From contig CACXCL010000233.1 of NCBI GenBank assembly GCA_902766115.1, positions 1 through 14,110 of the forward strand: DNA of 14,110 nt, written 5' to 3'. The notes under the pieces were generated by a model, which worked only from the letters and a program-made list of their open reading frames with translations, was not told where the DNA came from and did not search any database. A program made the position numbers and the translations under genes. Origin of the DNA: an uncultured Ruminococcus sp. Lineage in GTDB: Bacteria > Bacillota > Clostridia > Oscillospirales > CAG-272. Below, piece by piece: positions 1 through 7,300 of the stretch. Position 1 is the stretch's first letter. Each line of letters opens with the position of its first letter.

Positions 1-351
1 GACGGCGAACAGGTTGTAGGTCCCGCCGTAGATCGCCGCGCTTGAGATCACGTGGTCGCCGCAGGAGGCGATGTTGAACACCGCGAAGAGGTTCGCCGCC
101 TGACCGGAGGACAGGAGCATGGCTGCCGTCCCTCCCTCGAGATCGCACAGCTTCGCCGCCACGCAGTCGCTGGTGGGGTTTTGAAGCCTTGTATAAAAAT
201 ATCCGGCGGCCTCCAGATCGAAGAGCTTGCCCATCTCCTCGCTGGTGCCGTATTTGAAGGTGGTGCTCTGGATTATGGGGAGCACTCTCGGCTCTCCCGT
301 TTTCGGGGACCAGCCCGACTGGACGCATTTCGTTCCGTTTTTGTATTCCAT
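1..351 (-). CDS. metY: O-acetylhomoserine sulfhydrylase (MetY-type homocysteine synthase), N-terminal part
   Basis: Only the first 117 codons are present; the gene runs off the left edge of the window. The family is PLP-dependent and cytosolic. It makes homocysteine from O-acetylhomoserine and sulfide, an entry to methionine synthesis. The translation begins MEYKNGTKCVQSGW and contains the block PIIQSTTFKY (residues 25-34), the YTRLQNPT segment (53-60, with the conserved Tyr and Arg of the Cys/Met-metabolism PLP family) and SSGQAAN (81-87, cofactor phosphate region). The catalytic Lys lies outside the window. The ATG at 351-349 is preceded by AAAGGA (plus-strand 361-366) at 9 nt spacing, which supports this start. 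It has its own promoter and diverges from the two-component operon, so it looks unrelated to the pilus genes. A cystathionine gamma-synthase-like lyase is the main alternative. Confidence 0.87.
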   Translation of the reverse strand, partial: MEYKNGTKCVQSGWSPKTGEPRVLPIIQSTTFKYGTSEEMGKLFDLEAAGYFYTRLQNPTSDCVAAKLCDLEGGTAAMLLSSGQAANLFAVFNIASCGDHVISSAAIYGGTYNLFAV

Positions 352-385
352 TGTCCCGTATCCTTTCGTGTTTGTTAACGCTAAT

Positions 386-414
386 ATTATAAACCAAACC
401 TCAGCCCGTGTAAA
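386..414 (-). promoter_or_regulatory. Housekeeping sigma-A promoter of metY
   Basis: Read on the minus strand, a -35 box TTTACA (409-414) and a perfect -10 box TATAAT (386-391) are separated by 17 nt. Transcription would start near 379 and give a leader of about 28 nt. That is too short for a SAM riboswitch or T-box, so RNA control of metY from its leader is not supported. A GTTAAC palindrome lies in the short leader (plus-strand 374-379) but has no assignable role. Confidence 0.8.
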
Positions 415-434
415 GCGGGGAAGACGAATTCGGC

Positions 435-457
435 AAAAAAACGCCTCATTACAGGCG
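435..457 (-). terminator. Minus-strand intrinsic terminator upstream of metY
   Basis: On the minus strand, CGCCT, loop GTAATG, AGGCG is followed immediately by seven T's (plus-strand A run at 435-441). This is a 5-bp GC-rich hairpin with a U tract. It sits just upstream of the metY promoter, but I see no minus-strand gene between it and the plus-strand kinase gene. It may stop antisense transcription entering metY or may mark the end of an unrecognised small transcript. Confidence 0.5.
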
Positions 458-580
458 CCGGCGCGCAGAGCGGGGGCGGCATATCGATCCGGATACGACG
501 CCGAGAGCCGGGAAAAGCGTGCGTGAAAAAAACGCGAGCATCTCCCGGGGGAGAAGAAAAGAGAAAACTTCAGAAAATAC

Positions 581-609
581 TCGTCAGGATCCAAAATAAG
601 TGTTATACT
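581..609 (+). promoter_or_regulatory. Candidate extended -10 promoter upstream of the two-component operon
   Basis: TGTTATACT at 601-609 matches an extended -10 (TG, one base, then TATACT). The -35 position, 17 nt upstream, holds TCGTCA (581-586), a weak match to TTGACA. If used, the leader to the kinase ATG would be about 185 nt and would include the CCTGCAA/TTGCAGG dyad. It could provide basal expression below the activator-type promoter at 682-714. Confidence 0.4.
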
Positions 610-681
610 TGATATGCGGGAGCGACCCTCGGACCCCTGTGAGAAAAACCCGCAGTATTTGTTAAGCGCAGTCGAAAGAAT

Positions 682-714
682 GTTAGTAAAAGGTTAGTGC
701 CTGCAAATTAAAAT
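682..714 (+). promoter_or_regulatory. Activator-type promoter of the two-component operon (GTTAGT direct repeats)
   Basis: GTTAGT at 682-687 and GTTAGT at 693-698 are exact direct repeats 11 bp apart. After exactly 10 nt comes TAAAAT (709-714), a good -10 box. The position 17 nt upstream of it reads GTAAAA, so there is no -35 box. The same arrangement occurs at 3191-3223 before the pilus operon. Direct repeats one helical turn apart, close upstream of a -10 box, are typical of SARP/OmpR-type activator sites. The response regulator encoded just downstream has such an output domain, so positive autoregulation is inferred. Confidence 0.55.
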
Positions 715-729
715 GATGTTACTTGCAGG
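700..729. repeat. Inverted repeat CCTGCAA/TTGCAGG flanking the -10 box
   Basis: CCTGCAA (700-706) and TTGCAGG (723-729) form a perfect 7-bp dyad with a 16-nt centre. The centre contains the TAAAAT box at 709-714. If transcription starts near 721 the left arm is not transcribed, so the dyad would act in DNA as an operator. If transcription comes from 601-609, it could form a leader hairpin. Confidence 0.4.
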
Positions 730-800
730 TTTGTTTGTCTGTGCTGTGCTTGGATCTGACAATTGATGCCTGACACGAAAGAAAATTGAAGGAGATCGTC

Positions 801-2321
801 ATGAACGACAATGTAAAGAAAAGTCTTGACATGGAGGTGATCCTCAACGCGCTGCTTGCGAACTACGAGAGCGTTTATGTCGTCGATATCGAAAAGTCAA
901 ACTATTACTGCTACCACGAGAGCAAACAGTACAGGACCCTTTGCCTGGAAGAGAGCGGAGACGACTTTTTCAGCGCAACGGAAAACAACATCTTAAAGGC
1001 GATTTATCCGGAAGACAGGGAATACGTTCTGAAAATGTTTTCAAGGGACTCTATTCTGCAGGGACTCGAAAACGATCTTTGTTACTCATTTGCTTACAGA
1101 CTTTTGATAAACGGCGAACCCGTTTATCACAAAACGAGAGTTATAAAAGCCCTGTTCGAGAAGAAGTATTATCTGCTGGTCGGAGTCAGGAATATCGACA
1201 AGGCGTACAGACGGGACAAAGAGCACTTTGATGAGATCTCCGTTTTGCAAAGGAAAGAAAAAAACCATCTTGAAGCCATTCTCGCAAGCGCGGACGGATA
1301 TCTCGAGGCGAATCTGACGAACGACTCTCTTCTTGAGGTCTCGGTCGACGATCTCGCGCGGAAATATCAAGACCCGGAAATCCTCGATTCCTTGAAAAAG
1401 AAGAAGAGCTTCACCGAGTTTGAAATATATATCGCGGAGAAGCTTGTTGCGGAGAACAACCAAAAATACATGGAGGTGAGCGACCCTCAGCATCTCATCG
1501 GCTGCTTCATGAGCGGAGCCAAAAGAGCGTCGGTTTCGTTTTCGCTCGGGCTTCCGGACGGGGAAAAGATCCCGTGTAAAAAAGTGTTCTACCTCTATCA
1601 GGATGAAAGCACCGGCGACATCCTGTCTTTCTGCGTTATCTATGACCTGACGGAGGAGCAGAGAAAGGAAAAGGAACTGAGAGACCTTGAAAGGGAACTC
1701 CAGCTCAGCAGGATCCGCAATTTTACAAGTCAGATGCAGCCTCATTTTCTGTATAACGTCCTGGGATCGATTCAGGAAATCGTCCTTAACGATCCCGAAT
1801 ATGCCTCGCAGCTGATCGGAGATTTCACCACGCATCTGAGAAGCTGCATCAGGGCGATGACAAGCGACGCGCCGATCCCCTTCATGCAGGAGCTTGCCAA
1901 CGTACGCGCCTACGTCAACATTGAGAAAATGAGGCTCGGAGAAAAGCTCCGTGTCGCATACGACATAAGCACCTTCGATTTCGACATACTGCCTCTGAGC
2001 GTTCAGCCCATCGTTGAAAATGCCATCAGGCACGGTATTTTCGAGCGCGGAGAAAAGGGCGGTTCGGTTCTGATAAGGACCGAAGAAAAACACGATTCCT
2101 GGAAGATCACGGTTTCGGATACCGGCGTCGGTTTTGACGCGGAATCCTTCAAAAATAACGAACTCAAAGACGGGAAAAAGTCGTTCGGTCTTAAAAACAT
2201 CATATTCCGCCTTGACAAGGTCATGCATGCTTCGGTCGACATCAGGAGTACGGTCGGCGCAGGAACAACAGTTGTGATCACTATCCCAAAGGAGGCTAAA
2301 AATGAGAGCAATAGTGGTTGA
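801..2321 (+). CDS. Cytoplasmic PAS-domain sensor histidine kinase, LytS/YehU-type (His_kinase + HATPase_c)
   Basis: This is a 506-residue sensor kinase with no signal peptide or membrane segment, so it should sense a cytoplasmic cue. Residues about 10-135 and 150-290 look like two tandem PAS-like folds. A helical linker (about 285-310) leads to the phospho-acceptor motif QMQPHFLYN with His315, which is the PF06580-type signature. The ATP-binding domain shows ENAIRHG (N box, N407), DTGVGF (440-445) and FGLKNI (462-467). The ATG at 801 is chosen over an in-frame TTG at 786 because AAGGAG at 789-794 lies 6 nt before it and would be inside the longer reading frame. The 3' end overlaps the response regulator gene by 20 nt, which indicates co-translation and a cognate pair. 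The ligand cannot be read from the sequence. Confidence 0.9.
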   Translation: MNDNVKKSLDMEVILNALLANYESVYVVDIEKSNYYCYHESKQYRTLCLEESGDDFFSATENNILKAIYPEDREYVLKMFSRDSILQGLENDLCYSFAYRLLINGEPVYHKTRVIKALFEKKYYLLVGVRNIDKAYRRDKEHFDEISVLQRKEKNHLEAILASADGYLEANLTNDSLLEVSVDDLARKYQDPEILDSLKKKKSFTEFEIYIAEKLVAENNQKYMEVSDPQHLIGCFMSGAKRASVSFSLGLPDGEKIPCKKVFYLYQDESTGDILSFCVIYDLTEEQRKEKELRDLERELQLSRIRNFTSQMQPHFLYNVLGSIQEIVLNDPEYASQLIGDFTTHLRSCIRAMTSDAPIPFMQELANVRAYVNIEKMRLGEKLRVAYDISTFDFDILPLSVQPIVENAIRHGIFERGEKGGSVLIRTEEKHDSWKITVSDTGVGFDAESFKNNELKDGKKSFGLKNIIFRLDKVMHASVDIRSTVGAGTTVVITIPKEAKNESNSG

Positions 2322-3090
2322 TGACGAGCCGTTGATGCTTCAGCGGTTCATAAGGCTCAGCTCAGATATCAAGGATCTTCATATCGTGGGAAAGTTTGAG
2401 TCCTCGGAAAAAGCGCTCGAGTACGTCAGGAAGAATCCCGTTGAATGCGCCTTCCTGGACGTTTCCATGCCCTCCATGAACGGGATCGAGCTTGCGAAGA
2501 AGCTGCGGCTGCTCCGTTCCGACATGATCATAGTGTTTATTTCCGCCTACGATGAGTATATCTGGGACTCCAATCAAATAGGAGGGGACTACTATATCGT
2601 CAAACCTTACGAGCGGGAGACTCTCCTGATGGCGATGGACCGGATAAGGCTTCTGTCTCAGCGTCAGTTCAAGCAATTATACATCCAGACGTTCGGCAGA
2701 TTCACTGTTTACAAGGACGGTCAGCCACTGCCTTTGACAGGCAAGGCGAAGGAGATCCTGGCGCTGGTCGTTACCAAGCGGGGGAAGGAGATCAGCAACG
2801 AGGAGATCTACAGCACCATATGGGAGGACAGACCGTACAGCAACGTGCTGATGACGGTGTATTACAACGCTCTGAGGAGGCTCAAACTTTTCCTCAAGGA
2901 GGAAAACATCGAGGGACTTCTGATCTCCACCCGCAGAGGTCAGCTTGTCAACACCGCCATGTTTGATTGCGATTACTATTCGTGGCAGGACAACAATATG
3001 GAGATGAGAGACAGATTCAACGGAGAATTTCTTTCGGAATACTCGTGGGGGGAATACATTCTGGCCGAGATATACGGCGAGGGTAAATAA
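2302..3090 (+). CDS. Response regulator with SARP/AfsR-like winged-helix output domain
   Basis: This 262-residue regulator pairs with the upstream kinase. Its receiver domain (1-120) has acidic residues D7/D8, phospho-acceptor D53 in FLDVSMP, the Ser/Ala81-82 switch region and K101 in VKPY. Residues about 126-220 begin YIQTFGRFTVYKDGQPL and continue through an LALVVTKRGKEIS block, IWEDR and LRRLK. That is the pattern of SARP and Trans_reg_C winged helices, not of a LytTR domain, although LytS-type kinases usually pair with LytTR regulators. The C-terminal 40 residues (ending EFLSEYSWGEYILAEIYGEGK) may be a remnant of the bacterial transcriptional activation domain; no TPR repeats follow. AAAGGAGG at 2288-2295 is 6 nt before the ATG. 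A role in activating the pilus promoter is inferred from matching direct repeats at 682 and 3191. Confidence 0.87.
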   Translation: MRAIVVDDEPLMLQRFIRLSSDIKDLHIVGKFESSEKALEYVRKNPVECAFLDVSMPSMNGIELAKKLRLLRSDMIIVFISAYDEYIWDSNQIGGDYYIVKPYERETLLMAMDRIRLLSQRQFKQLYIQTFGRFTVYKDGQPLPLTGKAKEILALVVTKRGKEISNEEIYSTIWEDRPYSNVLMTVYYNALRRLKLFLKEENIEGLLISTRRGQLVNTAMFDCDYYSWQDNNMEMRDRFNGEFLSEYSWGEYILAEIYGEGK

Positions 3091-3111
3091 AATACTGGCG
3101 GATAACGCTCG

Positions 3112-3140
3112 AAAAAAACAGACGGGAAGTCTGTTTTTTT
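3112..3140 (+). terminator. Rho-independent terminator of the two-component operon
   Basis: A run of A's followed by ACAGAC (ending at 3123), loop GGGAA, then GTCTGT and a T tract to 3140 forms a perfect 12-bp hairpin with a U tail. It lies 22 nt after the response regulator stop. The A run on the 5' arm makes it potentially bidirectional. It separates the regulator operon from the pilus promoter. Confidence 0.85.
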
Positions 3141-3190
3141 TCTTTGTGTCGCAGACCGGTACGCGCGGGGCGAGATCGCCGTGCATTTCC

Positions 3191-3223
3191 GTTAGTGGGG
3201 AGTTATTGTCGCCGGTGTACAAT
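3191..3223 (+). promoter_or_regulatory. Putative pilus-operon promoter with SARP-type direct repeats
   Basis: GTTAGT (3191-3196), 5 nt, GTTATT (3202-3207), 10 nt, TACAAT (3218-3223). Spacing is identical, base for base, to the arrangement at 682-714. The expected -35 position (3195-3200) reads GTGGGG, so the -10 box would need an activator. Transcription would start near 3230 and give a leader of about 40 nt to the first pilus-operon gene. The inferred activator is the response regulator encoded at 2302-3090. Confidence 0.6.
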
Positions 3224-3270
3224 ACGGAGCGTTGAATTGTGGAAACTTTCAGAAAACGAGGAGACGCCGT

Positions 3271-3651
3271 ATGAAAAAGAAAGAACTCAGGAGAATGAGT
3301 CGGAGCGATCTCCTTGAAATACTTGTCGAACAGGGCGAGAGGATCGAGGAACTCGAAAAAGAACTTGACGAAGCAAACCGGAAAGTCGAGAGCAGGGAGA
3401 TCAAAATCAGGGAGTCGGGATCCATCGCCGAAGCCGCCATGAAGCTTAACGGCGTTTTCGAGGCGGCGGAGGCAGCGGCAAAACAGTATGTTGAAAACGT
3501 GAAGAGCCAAAGTCCTGAGCTGCCCGGTGAAGACGAAAGAAAAACCGAAGAAAAAGAAAAAGAAAGAAAAAAGGCGGATACCGTGCCTGCCGACAGGTGG
3601 AACGCTGAAGAAGCCGTAAATCAGATCATGAAGAAGATATCCGCGAAATAG
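3271..3651 (+). CDS. Small cytoplasmic coiled-coil protein at the head of the pilus operon
   Basis: The product has 126 residues, no signal peptide and no membrane segment. It begins MKKKELRRMSRSDLLEIL, followed by a charged coiled coil (about 18-50, EELEKELDEANRK), a conserved-looking block GSIAEAAMKLNGVFEAAEAAAKQY at about 50-73, and a Lys/Glu-rich low-complexity stretch (about 87-105). It ends with a short helix containing AEEAVNQIMKKI. From memory, similar small proteins occur next to signal peptidase and sortase genes in clostridial genomes, but no function is established. The ATG at 3271 has GAGGAG at 3258-3263 (7 nt spacing); an upstream TTG frame start lacks a ribosome site. It is the first gene after the repeat-bearing promoter, so it may help pilus assembly or secretion at the inner face of the membrane. 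That role is inference. Confidence 0.75.
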   Translation: MKKKELRRMSRSDLLEILVEQGERIEELEKELDEANRKVESREIKIRESGSIAEAAMKLNGVFEAAEAAAKQYVENVKSQSPELPGEDERKTEEKEKERKKADTVPADRWNAEEAVNQIMKKISAK

Positions 3652-3718
3652 CCGGAAGGGCGCCCGCTTCGTTTCCCGTCCTTTTTCCCGATTTGCCGAC
3701 AGATCCGGAGGTTGGTCC

Positions 3719-4309
3719 ATGACAGATAAAAGAGAAAAAAAGGAATTGCCCGACGTCCCCTCGCTGAAAAGGGAGCTTGACAGGGCAAAGAGGAGAAGCA
3801 GACTCGGATCGGCGTTGAAAAGTACTTTATACGCGCTCATCGTCGTCGCCGCGGTATCATTTCTCGTCTCCATGCTCTGGATGCCCGTTCTCCGGACGTA
3901 CGGACATTCAATGAAACCCACGCTGAACGACGGAGACGTTATCATTTCAGTGAAAAGCAACGATTTCAGTAAAGGAGACCTCATCGCCTTTTATTCAAAT
4001 AATAAGCTTCTGGTAAAACGCGTGATCGCGGGACCGGGAGACTGGGTGACAGTAGAGAAGGACGGCGCGGTCTTTGTGAACGGAGAGCGTCTTTCGGAAC
4101 CGTACATAAAGGAGCCCGCGTTCGGTAATACGAACGTCGAGTTTCCGTATCAGGTCCCGGAGTCGTGCTGGTTCGTCATGGGGGACCACAGATCCACCTC
4201 GATCGACTCGAGAAACACATCCGTCGGATGCGTGTATGAGGAACAGGTGGTCGGAAAAGTGATTTTCAGAGTTTGGCCTTTGAGATCTTTCGGGCGTATT
4301 GAAGGCTGA
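3719..4309 (+). CDS. lepB: Type I signal peptidase dedicated to the pilus operon
   Basis: This 196-residue protein is a membrane-bound serine/lysine signal peptidase that removes signal peptides of exported proteins on the outer membrane face. After a basic cytoplasmic N-terminus (1-30) there is one hydrophobic segment (about 33-57). The catalytic Ser64 lies in GHSMKPTL and the catalytic Lys100 in LLVKRVIAGPGD. Box D/E is GDHRSTSIDSR (155-165). All expected motifs are intact and the length fits gram-positive single-span enzymes. GGAGG at 3707-3711 lies 7 nt before the ATG. Its position between the coiled-coil gene and the tip adhesin suggests that it serves the pilins of this operon. The signal-peptide-bearing pilins at 8734 and 11322 have usable Ala-X-Ala sites. 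Confidence 0.92.
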   Translation: MTDKREKKELPDVPSLKRELDRAKRRSRLGSALKSTLYALIVVAAVSFLVSMLWMPVLRTYGHSMKPTLNDGDVIISVKSNDFSKGDLIAFYSNNKLLVKRVIAGPGDWVTVEKDGAVFVNGERLSEPYIKEPAFGNTNVEFPYQVPESCWFVMGDHRSTSIDSRNTSVGCVYEEQVVGKVIFRVWPLRSFGRIEG

Positions 4310-4335
4310 ATCCATAATAGCAAGGAGAATGGCCA

Positions 4336-7300
4336 ATGAGATCGGATTTTCAATTATCTCAGCATGCTGAAACCATATACCGGGACAGACTGAAAAAGAG
4401 AAAAAAGAGAAGGATCGTCGTGATCCTCGCGTGGATCGTCGCATTTTGCACCTCGTATATGCTGATCATCCCGACGATCACTCTTGAAAAAAAGCCGCCA
4501 TGCGGAATGGAAGAACACACCCATGACGACGGCTGCTTCACCGTTGAGGAGCATCTGGTGTGTCCCCGGGAGGAGCACGTTCACACCGACGGGTGTTACG
4601 AAGAGCGGGATGTGCTGATCTGCGCCACACCGGAGCATCCGGCGCACAAACATGACGAGACGTGTTATGAGGATGAGAAAGTCCTTGTATGTCCTCTGGA
4701 CGAATCGGAGGACCACAAACACGGAGACGAATGTTATGAGATCCGTCGGGTCCTCGTCTGCGGTATGGAGGAGTCGGAGGGGCATATCCACGACGATTCA
4801 TGCTACGAAAAAAGGAACGTACTTGTCTGCGGCAAGGATGAGCATATCCACGACGGGAGCTGCTACGAATCGGAAACGGTCCTGTCATGCGGAAAAGAGG
4901 AGCACGTCCACTCGGAGGGCTGCTATGCATCCGGCGGTGAAGACGGAGAGGAAAACGGCGACGTTCTTCCGGACGCCGGGCTGACCGGGAACCGGCGGGA
5001 CGACGTGGCGTCGGTCGCCAGGAGCCAGCTTGGATATAAGGAAAGCGACGAAGACTTTATCCGGGACGCCGACGGGGAACGCAGGGGTTTCACGCGGTAC
5101 GGAGACCGTTACGGCGACCCTTATGGGGACTGGAACGCCGCGTTTGTCGCGTTCTGTATGGAACGTGCGGGCGTTGAGGAGTTTCCCGGGTACGGGAAAC
5201 TGACCGGAGAGGGGATCTGCGATGAAGATCTTTTCATTCCGCCGGACGGATACACTCCGCAAAAGGGCGACGTGATCCTGACCGACGGCGATGAAGACGG
5301 TCTGCCGGATTGCTGCGGCGTCGTCATCGAAACGGAAGACGGCGACGGGGCGCTCTCGATCAGTTCGATCGAAGGGGATCTGTCAGACGCCGTCGGGATC
5401 GTCACGCACCTGTCGGACGATGATGATATTATCGGATATATCGTCTTGCCCGAGCCGGTGACCGATCCGGACGCTTCGGATGAAGCGACCGAGATCGAAA
5501 CAGGACCTGCAGAGGAGCCGAATACAACAGACGGCGTCGTCGCGGAGACGGAAGAGAAAAAAGAAGAAACGGTATCTTTGAGCTGCGTGAGCGAAAGCGG
5601 GATAGTTGTGACCGTCACCGGACCCGCGTCTTCTTTCCCGAACGACGGGAAGGGGATACAGTTCGTCGCTGAGGAGCTGTCCGGATCCCCGGACGACCTC
5701 GGGCCTTTGGAAAAATACGACGAGCTCGAGAACGCTCTGGAAAACGGATGCGGCGACTGCTCCGTGTATCTGTTCGATCTGAAACTTGTGAGCGACGGCG
5801 TTGAAACGGAGCCGACCGGTCCGGTCTGCGTCTCGTTCGAGGGTTTTGATAAAAAAATAGACTCCGCATATCATCTGGGAGAGACGTCGACAAAACTTGA
5901 TACTCAGGAGACGGACGGCGGCGAGATCTCGTTTGTCACGGGACATTTCTCCGTTTACGGTCTGGTCTCGGAACCGGACCGGGACATCACGGAACCGGAA
6001 GACGAAACAATGAGCCTTGAGGTGAAAAAGGTCTGGACGGATACCTGGGACGAACACGATCCGGTCACCATGACGCTTTTCCTGAGAGGACCGGACGGGG
6101 AGACCGTTCCCACTGGCAGGGCCCTGACTCTCGACGAAGAGGGAGGCTGGTCGGACGTTTTCGACGAGCTCGACGCGCCGTCAGAGGGGTGGTCGTACTT
6201 TGTTGTCGAGTCTCCCGTTGATGGCTATATCGCACAGTACGGATCAATAAAGCCCGCCCAGTCTCACGAAGGGGAGATCTGGGTCCCCGTCCCGGACAAC
6301 GCCATGACGGACGGCGGCACATATGTTTTCTGCACTACCTACGGCAACAACAGATATCTGCTTAACAAGGGAACGGGCTCGGATCTGTCCGCTACCACCG
6401 CCACATACGGCGGATCGATAGAAATAGGCGGGGCGACCTACCCCAGCTATCTGACGAACGTCGCCTCTACTGCCGTTTTCTCCGCCGAGGCGCAGGGAGA
6501 CGGGTTCCTGCTCAGGAATACCTCGAGCGGGCAATATCTGAACGGAGCAACGTTTACGTCGCAGATCGGAAGCGCGACCCCTTATATTGTGGACTCGAAC
6601 CTGCTTTCCTGCGCGAAGGGATATCTGTATCTGAATTACTGGTACGGGAACGCGGGATTCAGACTCACAAGCTACAGGCAAAGAGCGTCTTCCTTCCAGC
6701 TTTACGAGCTTTTTCCGGAGCCGGAAGCCTCTGCGTACACGACGACCGTGAAAAACACAAAGATCTACCCGTCGCAGGGGATCATAGATCCGAAACCGGA
6801 ACTGCACAAAACGATCGATTATCTCGGGGATGACGGAAACAACCCCGATACCGATCTTTCCGGCGAGGATTACTACCGGCTGTATCTCGACGTTATAGGA
6901 TCGCATCAGCCTGTGGACCTTCTGATCGTTGCAGACGCCTCTTCGTCCATGAACTACCCCTTAAGCGGCGGGACGACAAGACAGGAAGCCCTCGACAGGA
7001 TAGTAAACGGGACGATCTTATCCGGATCCGGCGCCGGCGCGACGCGTGATTCGGACGGGATAATCTATAATTTTCTACACATGCACCCTGAGAACAATGT
7101 GGCGGTGACATGCTTCGCGGGCGGCTGGAATGAAGTGAATACCGGGACTTATGAGGGGACGAAGGACCGCTTCAACCCGATCACCATGGACTGGACTTCG
7201 CTTTCCGGGATGCCCAACGGAGGCGCAAGCGCACAAGACTGCTATGCGAGCGTCGTGAACACCGGCACGCCGGGCAGCGCAAACGGCACGAACTATACTT

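Noticed and set aside
661..666. GTTAAG as a third repeat of the regulator site upstream of the kinase
   Set aside because: It lies 21 bp from the next repeat instead of 22 and mismatches at the last two bases, so it is out of register.
786..803. TTG start at 786 for the kinase
   Set aside because: The ribosome site AAGGAG would be inside the coding region; the ATG at 801 is correctly spaced from it.
1086..2228. 380-codon minus-strand open frame opposite the histidine kinase
   Set aside because: The plus-strand kinase is unmistakable; the antisense frame has no recognisable domain and arises from codon bias.
2677..3984. 435-codon minus-strand open frame
   Set aside because: It spans parts of three plus-strand genes, a terminator and a promoter, and its translation is low-complexity Phe/Leu-rich with no domain.
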